64,000 nt of DNA from Pseudomonas sp. dw_612 (GTDB lineage Bacteria; Pseudomonadota; Gammaproteobacteria; Pseudomonadales; Pseudomonadaceae), in contig NZ_JAAVVC010000001.1 of the NCBI RefSeq assembly GCF_018449725.1, positions 248,001 through 312,000 of the forward strand. The letters run 5' to 3'. Positions 8,159-16,357 of this stretch are shown piece by piece; position 1 is the first letter of the stretch, and every line of letters begins with the position of its first letter. Both the position numbers and the translations under genes were made by a program. The notes under the pieces were generated by a model. That model was given only the letters and a program-made list of their open reading frames with translations, did not search any database and was not told where the DNA came from.

Positions 8159-10011
8159 GATTGCGGCCGGAACGCGTGCAGCGGATTCGGCACCTTTTTG
8201 AACCGACGTTCGCCATCGCCCAGCAGGCGGCGCTTGGTCAGTTCTTCGACTTCATAGAACGGCGCGAACACATCGAACGCTTCATAACGCGCACGGTGTT
8301 GCGGATGTGCTTGCTGGTAACCGGTGATGACCTCGGCGGTCATCTGCCAGAACTCGGTTTCGGCCAGTTGATAGTGCTGATGCAGGAAAATCGCCATCTC
8401 GGCCATGGCGATGAAAAAGAACGAGTCACAGGAGAAGTCGCGCACCGCATCCACGTCGTCGGTGAGGATGAACGAGTTGCGGTTGAGCTTGGCGTGGCTG
8501 GCGGGCAGCGGCACCAGGGTCGGACTCAGTTCGGGGCGGCCGAGGTGTTGCGGCGAGTAGCGCACGCCGTCATGGAAGTCTTTCAGGGCGATGCGTTGCG
8601 GCCAGCCTTGCTTGACGATCAGCACGATGTTCTGCCCGTGGGATTCCATGCCAATGCCTTCGGCGTAGAGCATGTGAATGATCGGCGACACCGCGACCTG
8701 CACCAGTTGGCGGGTCCAGGCGTGCAGGCCGTATTGCTTGATCCAGGCGTCGATAAACGGGGTTTGTTCACCGCTGCCGTAGCGATTGTCCACGGAGCTC
8801 AGGCCGTTGAAGGGTACCGCTTGCTCGTCGTCTTCCAGGTACTGATGAATGCTCTCGCGCCACAGCGTACCCAGGGTGCCGTAGGCCTGGGACATGCGCG
8901 TAGCAGGCAAATGGTCGTAGTCAAAACTGACGCCGACCACTTCGCCGAGAATCACAAAACCGAGGTCGCGGGCGGTGCTGTCGCTGCGGATCAACTGGTG
9001 CAGCCAATCGGTGATGATCGGGCCGTTCATCACCGTGTGCCGGGCCAGGATGCGCGTGCTGGAGGTGTTGGTCATGCTCAGTGCGAGCTTGACGTACGGC
9101 CGCTGTTTTTCCGTGACGTTGGCCAGGGTGCGGATCGATTGCTGCGCCTGGTAGCGATCATCGGTGGTGCCGAGGTGGATCACTTCACCGCTGACCAGCT
9201 CCGGGTAGAACACCGGCACAACCACGTTTTCCCACTGCCACGGATGCACCGGCATCAGCCAGTAATCGCCCAGGGATTTGCCTTGATCGGTGAGGCTTTC
9301 AGCCAGTTCCTGCCAGCGTTGCAGGCCGAATTCCTGCTGGATGAAGTCGTCATAGTTCAGGTGCCGGGAGATGTTCATCGCCCCACAGCTTTTGGCCACG
9401 GCCAGCCAGACGATGGCGACCGGCGTTGCGAACTCTGGTCCGTAATTAGCGTTGTCTTTCAGCGAAAAACCGATGCGCGATTTGTAGCAAGGGTGATAGC
9501 TGTGGGCGTCCATGAAGTGCTGTTCCAGCGCATCGACGTCCAGTTGATGGCTTGGCATGGCGGCTTGATAACCCTGGCTGCGCGATTGCAGATCCTTGAG
9601 CAGGGTCTGTTCCAGTTCATGGGTGAAGCGCGGCAGGTGCGGACTGTCCTGAAGGTCGCTCAGCAGTTCGGCCAGGGCCTGATGCAAGTGCGGTTGACTG
9701 TGTTTGCCTTGGGCATCGACGCGCTCAAGGCTGGAGTAATCGAGGCGGATCAATTCGAAACTGGCACTGAGCAAACCGGTGCACTGGTATTCCACCGGTT
9801 GTTGCTGGGCGTCGACGCCACTGACGACAAACCGGTATTGGCTGCCGGCCAAAGGGGAATGTTGGTACGGCAGCACGTTTTCATACAGCAGGGTTTGCAG
9901 CAGTTGGCCGACCACACGCTGTTCCACTTGTTGGTAGCGCTGGGTATCGGCAGTCGCGAGCCAGACGCCTGGAGCCTGAGGTGTTGCCTGAGAAGAGGTT
10001 GCCATTGTCAT
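8152..10011 (-). CDS. acsC: NIS siderophore synthetase AcsC
   Basis: A 619-residue NIS synthetase with the family blocks HSYHPCYKSRIGF, LMPVHPWQWENVV, STRILARHT and MESHGQNIVLI followed by RIALKDFHDG. These correspond to the ATP-grasping region and the E-x-H-x-QN/(K/R)D catalytic end. In the described pathway AcsC joins diaminobutyrate to a citryl intermediate made by AcsD. The start MTMATSSQ lies 23 bases after the exporter gene; its end overlaps acsB. The three NIS enzymes here (AcsD, AcsC, AcsA) are clearly divergent paralogues, not recent duplicates. Confidence 0.9.
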   Translation of the reverse strand: MTMATSSQATPQAPGVWLATADTQRYQQVEQRVVGQLLQTLLYENVLPYQHSPLAGSQYRFVVSGVDAQQQPVEYQCTGLLSASFELIRLDYSSLERVDAQGKHSQPHLHQALAELLSDLQDSPHLPRFTHELEQTLLKDLQSRSQGYQAAMPSHQLDVDALEQHFMDAHSYHPCYKSRIGFSLKDNANYGPEFATPVAIVWLAVAKSCGAMNISRHLNYDDFIQQEFGLQRWQELAESLTDQGKSLGDYWLMPVHPWQWENVVVPVFYPELVSGEVIHLGTTDDRYQAQQSIRTLANVTEKQRPYVKLALSMTNTSSTRILARHTVMNGPIITDWLHQLIRSDSTARDLGFVILGEVVGVSFDYDHLPATRMSQAYGTLGTLWRESIHQYLEDDEQAVPFNGLSSVDNRYGSGEQTPFIDAWIKQYGLHAWTRQLVQVAVSPIIHMLYAEGIGMESHGQNIVLIVKQGWPQRIALKDFHDGVRYSPQHLGRPELSPTLVPLPASHAKLNRNSFILTDDVDAVRDFSCDSFFFIAMAEMAIFLHQHYQLAETEFWQMTAEVITGYQQAHPQHRARYEAFDVFAPFYEVEELTKRRLLGDGERRFKKVPNPLHAFRPQSC

Positions 10012-10034
10012 GTCATACCTTGTCGATTAAAGAA

Positions 10035-11456
10035 TTAACGGTGTTCGAGGGCCGAAGGCAATGCCTCGGCCGGCTCGTCGGATGCGTGAACGGGAAAGCG
10101 CCAGGCGCAGGGCAACGCCAGCAGGACCAGGACGCCGGTGGCCAGGAACACTTCGCTGATCGCCGACGAGTTACCTGCGGAATACACGCCAGTGCCCAAA
10201 CGAAATTCCAGCCAGAGCGAAGCGATGACGATGGCCAGCGATGAGACGAGGCGCCGGGAAATGTTATTCATCGCCGCGCCCTGGGTGACCATCGGCTCGG
10301 GCAAGGCATTGAGCCCGGCGGTGGTGATCGGGATGTAGGACAGGCCCAACCCGGCGCCGCGCACCATCATCAGGAAAAACACCACGCCGATGGAGGTGCC
10401 GGCGCCGAGCAGGCCCAGGCCCAGCGTCGCGGCACCGGTCAGCAGCAGCCCCCAGAGCACCACGCCCCGAGGCCCGTGCCGGTCCAGCCAACGACCGCCG
10501 AGGTGCCCGAACAGGCTGGCAAACGCCGCGGTGCACAGCAGCGACAGACCGGTCCAGATGGCGCTGTAGCCCATCACCACTTGCACCAGCAACGGCAACA
10601 ACACCAGGCACTCGAACATGCCGACCGACTGCACCACCGCGATGATTACGCTCAAGCGATAACCGCGCAGGGCGAAGATCCGCAGGTTGAGCAGCGGCGA
10701 AGTGCGGTTGAGTTCCAGGCGCACGAAGGCGACCAGACACAGGATCGCCGCCAGCAACATGCCGAGGTTGAGCGGATCGGTCAGGGCTTCGGCGTGACGC
10801 AAACGACCGACCGCGATCATCAACAGGCCAATGCCCGCCGCAATCAGCAAGTAACCCGCCAGGTCGAACGGTTTGCGCTCGGACGCTTCGGACGCCGGCA
10901 GCACGGCCACGCCAAGGATCAGCGCCACCAAGCCGATCGGCACGTTCATCAGGAACAGCGAACGCCAACTGAACCACTCCAGCATCAGGCTGCCGCATAA
11001 CGGCCCCAACGCTGGCGCCAGCATCACCGCCGCGCCCCACAGACCAGTGACCCGACCGCGCTCGCCTTTGGCGTAGACCGAAAAAATGATCGCCAACGAC
11101 AACGGGATCATCAGTCCGCTGGCAATGCCTTGCACCACGCGGGCAGTGATCACCAACGCGATGGAATTGGCCAACGCGCCCATCAGCGAGCCGCAGACAA
11201 ACAGCGCCACGCCCCACAAGTAAAGACGTTTGCGCCCTACCCGCTGACTGAGAAAACTGGTGAGCGGCATGGTCATGCCCATGCTCACCATGAACGCGGC
11301 GACGATCCACGTCGCCAGCACCGGACCAATGTCGAAGGCACTCATGAAGGCCGGCAATGCCGGGTTGAGCGAGCTGTTGTTGAGGCTGACGGTCAGCGTA
11401 CCCAACAGCACATTGACCACCACCAGCCAGCGCGGAGCGGCCACCGTCAAACCCAA
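10035..11456 (-). CDS. yhcA: MFS transporter, putative achromobactin exporter (YhcA)
   Basis: A DHA2-type major facilitator with about 14 hydrophobic segments; MSMGMTMPLTSFLSQRVGRK and the RVVQGIASG segment are typical. No ATG is usable at the N-terminus. I place the start at the TTG at 11454-11456 because a perfect AGGAGG lies 6 bases before it, inside the last codons of acsE; this gives 473 residues starting (M)GLTVAAPRW. A TTG at 11450 is a second option. It sits between acsE and acsC as in the Dickeya cluster, where the gene is called yhcA and is thought to export the siderophore. Confidence 0.85.
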   Translation of the reverse strand: MGLTVAAPRWLVVVNVLLGTLTVSLNNSSLNPALPAFMSAFDIGPVLATWIVAAFMVSMGMTMPLTSFLSQRVGRKRLYLWGVALFVCGSLMGALANSIALVITARVVQGIASGLMIPLSLAIIFSVYAKGERGRVTGLWGAAVMLAPALGPLCGSLMLEWFSWRSLFLMNVPIGLVALILGVAVLPASEASERKPFDLAGYLLIAAGIGLLMIAVGRLRHAEALTDPLNLGMLLAAILCLVAFVRLELNRTSPLLNLRIFALRGYRLSVIIAVVQSVGMFECLVLLPLLVQVVMGYSAIWTGLSLLCTAAFASLFGHLGGRWLDRHGPRGVVLWGLLLTGAATLGLGLLGAGTSIGVVFFLMMVRGAGLGLSYIPITTAGLNALPEPMVTQGAAMNNISRRLVSSLAIVIASLWLEFRLGTGVYSAGNSSAISEVFLATGVLVLLALPCAWRFPVHASDEPAEALPSALEHR

Positions 11457-12649
11457 GACGCGCCTCCTGCAAATAGCTGCGGCGGTCGCGGGTGGCAGAG
11501 GAAATCGGCATGGGAGATGTTGTAGCCGTAGGCCCCGGCCAGCGGCAGGATCAGCATGTCGCCGACCTCGACGCCGGTCAGCGGGCAATCACGACTCAGC
11601 ACATCCTTGGGCGTGCAGAGTTGCCCGACCACGGTCCATTTCTGCGCCACTGCGCCCGGAGTTGCATGGCCTCGGGGCAGATGAATGACCGGGTGATCGT
11701 GCCCCTGGGCCACCGGCAAACGGAAATGGTGAGTGCCGCCGCGACAGACCAGGAAGTGCTTGCCGTGACTGGTTTTGCTGTCCAGCACTTCAATGGCGTA
11801 GTAGCCGCAATAAGCGCTGATAAATCGACCGGGCTCAAAGCGCACGATCGGCGCATCGGCACACGCCGCCAGGGACTGGCCCAGGTGCGTGCACAAGCGC
11901 TGCCAATCGAATTGCTGCGGGCCGAGGTAATTCACGCCGATGCCGCCGCCGACATTGAGGTGGGTGATGGTCGCCGGATTGGCCGACAACGCCTTCCATT
12001 GCGGCCAGCGCTCCAGATAAAGGTCGAGCAGTTGTTCGTGACGCTCCACCAGCGACTGATGGGACATCGCATGCACATGGAAACCCTTGAGCCGCAGGTG
12101 ACTGGCGTTATCGACCGCGCTCACCGCTTGAGCCAGCTCCGACTCGTCAATCCCGAACGGCGTAGCGGTGCCAGCCATCGCCAGTTTGCTCGACAGTGGC
12201 GACGGCAATTCCGGGTTGATGCGCAGCAACACGTCCTGCACCCTCCCCGCTTCCAGCGCCAGCCGTTGCAGGCGGACGATTTCATTCAGGCTTTCGATGT
12301 GAATCGCTTCGACCTGATGCTGCAGGGCTGAACGCAGATCGGAATCCAGTTTGCCGGGGCCAGAGAAGATGAACGGCTTGGGCGTCGGGCAGGTCTGGAC
12401 GCGATCAATCTCGCCGCCGGAGGAAATCTCGAAGCCGTGCACCAACGGCGCCACGGTGGCGAGGATTGGCGGCTCGCTGTTGGCCTTTATTGCGTAGTAC
12501 AGCTCCACGCCTTTAGGGAGCGCCGCCATCACTTGGGTCACGTGCTGTTTAAGCGCGTCCAGGTCGTAGATGAACAGCGCCAGCGGATCTTCCTGTTGCG
12601 TGCGGGCTTCGTCGATGGCGCTCAATACCGCTGCGGGCAGCTTATCCAT
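11447..12649 (-). CDS. acsE: PLP-dependent decarboxylase AcsE
   Basis: A 400-residue fold-III PLP decarboxylase of the ornithine/diaminopimelate decarboxylase family. The Schiff-base lysine is Lys55 in YYAIKANSEP; HLNVGGGIGVNY is the phosphate-binding glycine loop and RFEPGRFI lies in the C-terminal half. In achromobactin synthesis it supplies the ethanolamine moiety by decarboxylating serine or a citryl-serine ester. Its start overlaps the acsD stop by 8 bases and its last codons contain the ribosome-binding site of the exporter gene. Confidence 0.9.
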   Translation of the reverse strand: MDKLPAAVLSAIDEARTQQEDPLALFIYDLDALKQHVTQVMAALPKGVELYYAIKANSEPPILATVAPLVHGFEISSGGEIDRVQTCPTPKPFIFSGPGKLDSDLRSALQHQVEAIHIESLNEIVRLQRLALEAGRVQDVLLRINPELPSPLSSKLAMAGTATPFGIDESELAQAVSAVDNASHLRLKGFHVHAMSHQSLVERHEQLLDLYLERWPQWKALSANPATITHLNVGGGIGVNYLGPQQFDWQRLCTHLGQSLAACADAPIVRFEPGRFISAYCGYYAIEVLDSKTSHGKHFLVCRGGTHHFRLPVAQGHDHPVIHLPRGHATPGAVAQKWTVVGQLCTPKDVLSRDCPLTGVEVGDMLILPLAGAYGYNISHADFLCHPRPPQLFAGGASWV

Positions 12650-14423
12650 GCTGGGACTCCTTGCCCCACGGAGACTCCAGGGTGACGTAGCCCGCCTGGC
12701 GATCAGCCTTGGCCGCCAGACGCACTTTCAGATTGGTTTTGCAGGCAATCGGCTGGCCGGCGATCAGCGCATCCAGCTCCGGTGCCGCACGGGTCAATTC
12801 GGCGCGGATACTGATCAGTTGCTGCTCGACCCGTTGCCACATCAGCGGCGCCAGGTGCGGACGCTCCCAACTCAGGGCCAGCACGGCCTCGGACAAGTTG
12901 TTGACGAACAGGCAGTAGACGATGCGGTTCCAGCCTTGCTGGCGGGAATAAAGCAGCGACTCGCGGACCCGTGGATGAACATCGGCGTCGATCCGCGAAG
13001 CACCCAGTTCGTCGGTCAGTTTCACCCCTTCGAAATCCCGCAACAGCAGGCGTTGCGGGCGACCGTTGTCATGCACCAGCACGCTGTTTTGCAGGTGCGG
13101 TTCCATGACAATGCCGTGGTTGAAAAACAGCGCCAACACCGGGCGCAGCAACAGCGCCTGGTAGTCATCGAACCAGCTCAACAGTTGTTGATCGTCGATG
13201 TCGTTACCGTTGAAGCGGGTCAGGAATTCATGCACCAACGGCCGCAGATGCAGGCCACGGGCGAACAGCGTGCCGGCCATGATGCTGCAGTCGGTGCCGC
13301 TGTCGAGGCAGAAGTTCTCGCGCAGGATCGCCCCGGTCTGTTCGCGGAACCAGTGGCTGTCGGCTTCGCTCGCGCTGTGAGGCGCCCAGCTCAACAGGCC
13401 CGGTTCAGCCACCACCGACAACCCGCCGAGGGTCTCGGGCTGGGTCAGTTGCAGGTTGCGGAAGATCCGATCGATCATCAGCGCGCTTTCCAGTTCGTAC
13501 CAGGCGTTTTTCCGGACGCAATTGGTGATGCGCACGTTCAGCGAGCCCTTGATGAAAAACTCGTGACCCTCGACATACCAAGTGCGGATCGACGCCGTGG
13601 GATTGGCCATAAACCCCGTGGCGCCCAGATCAACAATATCTTTGGATTTCAGCAAACGCTGTACGCGGCCGTCCTGCATGAACAACTGCGCCTGCACCGG
13701 GTGCATGCAGATCACCGCATGCCCTGGCCGCGCCTGGGCCTGATCGGCAAAACCGGCCAACACCTGGGCTTTGCTCAAGCCGTTGGCGCCGACGCTCAAG
13801 CCTTCCAGCGGCACTTCGAACAGGTGCAACGCCGTGCGCGCCTGGAATTCTGGGGCGTAGGTTTCCTGGGCCAGATGCGCCGGCCACAACCGCGCCTTGG
13901 GTGCCGGGTGGTTCGGGTGACCAAACCACAAGCCTTGCTCGCTGGCCAGGTAACCGCTGAGCGGGTCCGAGTCCTTCGGCGTGTTGTGGCCGACGATGGC
14001 CGCGGTCAGCAACTGGCTTTGCAGCACCTGATCCAGCAACTCGTCGTTACTGGCGCGGGTCATGTGTTCGCACGCCGCGAGCAACTGCTCGACGAACTCG
14101 GCAAACCTCAGGCACGACCAGTCGCCCTCGCCGCGCCGGGCGTAGACGTCTGACAGGTAACGGTGACTGCCGAGTCCATCGCGACGGTCCACCATCACAA
14201 AGAACTGCTGCTGGTTGGGCAGCTTGATGGTCAGCGGGATGCCCTTCCATTCCAGGCCTTCAAGGTAACTGCCCGGGGCAATACCTTGCATCTGCGTCGG
14301 CCAACTGTAACTGAGGCAGTTTTCCGGCAGGGCGAACTCTTTGATCAAGCAATTAAGCAACGCGCAGGTCGTTGCCAATTCACTGACCATATTCGGTAAC
14401 ACATTGCGATTTGGATGATTCAT
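12642..14423 (-). CDS. acsD: NIS siderophore synthetase AcsD
   Basis: A 593-residue NIS synthetase, the first-step enzyme that activates citrate and condenses it with serine or ethanolamine. Conserved blocks include VICMHPVQAQLFM, the ASIRTWYV segment, GSLNVRITN and MEPHLQNSVLV followed by RLLLRDFEGVKL. I prefer the ATG at 14423 (MNHPNRNVLPN) because a ggag lies just upstream and the alignable family sequence begins there. The frame stays open to an ATG at 14579, which would add 52 residues and shorten the gap to acsF from 199 to 43 bases. Confidence 0.9.
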   Translation of the reverse strand: MNHPNRNVLPNMVSELATTCALLNCLIKEFALPENCLSYSWPTQMQGIAPGSYLEGLEWKGIPLTIKLPNQQQFFVMVDRRDGLGSHRYLSDVYARRGEGDWSCLRFAEFVEQLLAACEHMTRASNDELLDQVLQSQLLTAAIVGHNTPKDSDPLSGYLASEQGLWFGHPNHPAPKARLWPAHLAQETYAPEFQARTALHLFEVPLEGLSVGANGLSKAQVLAGFADQAQARPGHAVICMHPVQAQLFMQDGRVQRLLKSKDIVDLGATGFMANPTASIRTWYVEGHEFFIKGSLNVRITNCVRKNAWYELESALMIDRIFRNLQLTQPETLGGLSVVAEPGLLSWAPHSASEADSHWFREQTGAILRENFCLDSGTDCSIMAGTLFARGLHLRPLVHEFLTRFNGNDIDDQQLLSWFDDYQALLLRPVLALFFNHGIVMEPHLQNSVLVHDNGRPQRLLLRDFEGVKLTDELGASRIDADVHPRVRESLLYSRQQGWNRIVYCLFVNNLSEAVLALSWERPHLAPLMWQRVEQQLISIRAELTRAAPELDALIAGQPIACKTNLKVRLAAKADRQAGYVTLESPWGKESQHG

Positions 14424-14622
14424 GGGTGCTCCACAGTAGCCCGTGAGGTCACTGAATACGTTATCTCGCGAAAAAATTAGTTGCTGATCGACTGAGTTAC
14501 CGGCCGACAAAACCTCACATAACGACATGACTTCGTTGAGCCTTTTAAATAATGAATGGCACTGCGCCAACGTCATCAAACCACAACTTCACGACTTGTT
14601 AACGCAACGTTTAAAAGTTCAA

Positions 14623-15999
14623 TCAAGCACGCAACTGCAATAACGCAGCGGCGACGGCGTTATCAAAACGCTGGATCACTTGCTGGCATTGTTCGTCGTC
14701 GATAATCAATGGCGGCAACAAGCGGATGACATTGCCTTTGCGGCCGCCGCGTTCCAGCAACAAACCTTGTTTAAAACAGTGTTGCTGGATGGCCACGGCC
14801 AGCGATGGGTCCATCGGGAAATGCCCGTGGCGATCAGCGGGCTCGCGCTCGTCAACGATCTCGATGCCCAGCATCAGGCCGCGACCGCGCACCTGGCCGA
14901 GGGCCGGGTAATGCGCCTGCAACTCGACCAGGCGGTCCTTGAGCCACTGGCCACGGCGTTCGGCGTGGGCAGCGAGATGCTGCTGTTGAATCACCTGCAT
15001 CGTCGCCAGTCCGGCGGCCATGGCCATCTGGTTACCGCGGAAGGTGCCGGCGTGGTTGCCCGGTTCCCAGGCGTCGAATTCACGACGGATGCCCAGCACC
15101 GCCATGGGCAAACCGCCGCCGAGGGCTTTGGACATGACGATCAGGTCCGGCTCGATTTCAGCGTGTTCAAAGGCAAACATCTTGCCGGTGCGGGCGAAAC
15201 CGGTCTGCACTTCGTCGAGGATCAGCAGGATGCCGTGCTTGCGTGTCACCTCGCGAATCGCCCGCAGCCAGCTCATCGGGGCGCAGTTGACTCCGCCCTC
15301 GCCCTGCACGGCTTCAAGAATGACCGCCGCAGGCAACGACACACCGCTTTCGACGTCTTCGATGAACTGGGTGAAATAGTGGCTCAGGGCCTCGACGCCA
15401 GCCTCACCGCCAATGCCCAGTGGGCAGCGATATTCGTGGGGGAACGGCATGAACTGCACCCCCGGCATCAGGCTGGCGATGGCATTTTTCGGCGCAGTGT
15501 TGCCGGTCAGGGCCAACGCGCCGTGGGTCATGCCGTGGTAGGCCCCGGAGAAACTGATGATGTTGTTGCGCCCGGTGTAGGTCTTGGCCAGTTTCAGCGC
15601 AGCTTCCACCGCATCCGCCCCGGACGGTCCGCAAAATTGCAGGCAGTAATCGCGGCCCTGGTTCGGCAACAGGCTGAGCAGGGTTTCGCTGAAACCGTCC
15701 TTGACCGGCGTCGTCAGGTCCAGAGTATGCATCGGCAGGCCTGATGAGAGGAAGCTGTCGAGACAGGCCATGACCGCCGGGTGATTGTGCCCCAGGGCCA
15801 ACGTGCCGGCGCCGGCCAGACAGTCGAGGTACGTATTGCCCTCGACATCGGTAACCCAGACTCCATGTGCCTTGGCAATGGCCAGTGGCAACTTGCGTGG
15901 ATAACTGCGTACATTGGATTCGAACTTGCTTTGTCGAGCCAGATAGTCGGCATTGGTTTTTTGCAAAGTGTTAGAGTGCAATAAGCCATCATTCAACAT
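14623..15999 (-). CDS. acsF: Diaminobutyrate-2-oxoglutarate aminotransferase AcsF
   Basis: A class III PLP aminotransferase of 458 residues. [45 protein letters not shown] and the PLP lysine in [13 protein letters not shown] are visible. It should make L-2,4-diaminobutyrate from aspartate semialdehyde, a building block of achromobactin. The ATG at 15999 has a gagg ribosome-binding site; an ATG at 16041 lies within the probable promoter. It is the first gene of the long biosynthesis and uptake operon and is preceded by a candidate Fur box. Confidence 0.9.
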   Translation of the reverse strand: MLNDGLLHSNTLQKTNADYLARQSKFESNVRSYPRKLPLAIAKAHGVWVTDVEGNTYLDCLAGAGTLALGHNHPAVMACLDSFLSSGLPMHTLDLTTPVKDGFSETLLSLLPNQGRDYCLQFCGPSGADAVEAALKLAKTYTGRNNIISFSGAYHGMTHGALALTGNTAPKNAIASLMPGVQFMPFPHEYRCPLGIGGEAGVEALSHYFTQFIEDVESGVSLPAAVILEAVQGEGGVNCAPMSWLRAIREVTRKHGILLILDEVQTGFARTGKMFAFEHAEIEPDLIVMSKALGGGLPMAVLGIRREFDAWEPGNHAGTFRGNQMAMAAGLATMQVIQQQHLAAHAERRGQWLKDRLVELQAHYPALGQVRGRGLMLGIEIVDEREPADRHGHFPMDPSLAVAIQQHCFKQGLLLERGGRKGNVIRLLPPLIIDDEQCQQVIQRFDNAVAAALLQLRA

Positions 16000-16022
16000 C
16001 GGTTTATCCTCGATAAGTTTCG

Positions 16023-16043
16023 ATATGCAAACTATTCCCATTT
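16023..16043 (-). promoter_or_regulatory. Candidate Fur box and promoter of the acs operon
   Basis: On the minus strand this site reads aaatgggaatagtttgcata, close to Pseudomonas Fur boxes, and matches the fecI-upstream site at 12 of 18 positions. It overlaps a possible promoter with -35 ttgcat (16052-16057), a 17-base spacer and -10 tagttt (16029-16034), so Fur bound with iron would block it. It ends 23 bases before the acsF start codon. The promoter assignment is weaker than the Fur box. Confidence 0.55.
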
Positions 16044-16357
16044 AGAAAGCGATGCAACTGATGGCTCGCACTTTTTTGGAATATTTACATAACTTGATAT
16101 TCAGTCATTAAAACTGTTCACGCACACACCATCACAAGTTATGAAAACCTGATAGTCGATCATCAGTGCCATTACCCGGCCATATTCTTGTTATAAAACT
16201 GACAACTTTGTTATTACCTTGGAATAGGCACTAACTTATAGAAAGGTATCGCGATAGATCATCAAGTCAGGGTGGACATGGATGTTTCCTCTGCAGGAAT
16301 ACGAATTAAACAACCGACGGCGCCCTTCCCTGTGGCGCAGCGCACGGTTGCATCGAT
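16044..16357. other. AT-rich intergenic region between receptor gene and acsF
   Basis: No coding frame here looks real. The stretch is clearly more AT-rich than the genes around it and holds the upstream part of the acsF promoter region. An imperfect inverted repeat ctgat...atcag lies near 16150-16167; its meaning is unknown. No rho-independent terminator for the receptor gene was recognised. Confidence 0.5.

Noticed and set aside
8161..10038. Open frame of 625 codons opposite acsC
   Set aside because: Antisense to the NIS synthetase, with composition typical of a reverse-frame artefact.
16044..16357. PvdS-type iron-starvation box
   Set aside because: No taaat-N16-cgt pattern could be placed convincingly upstream of acsF.
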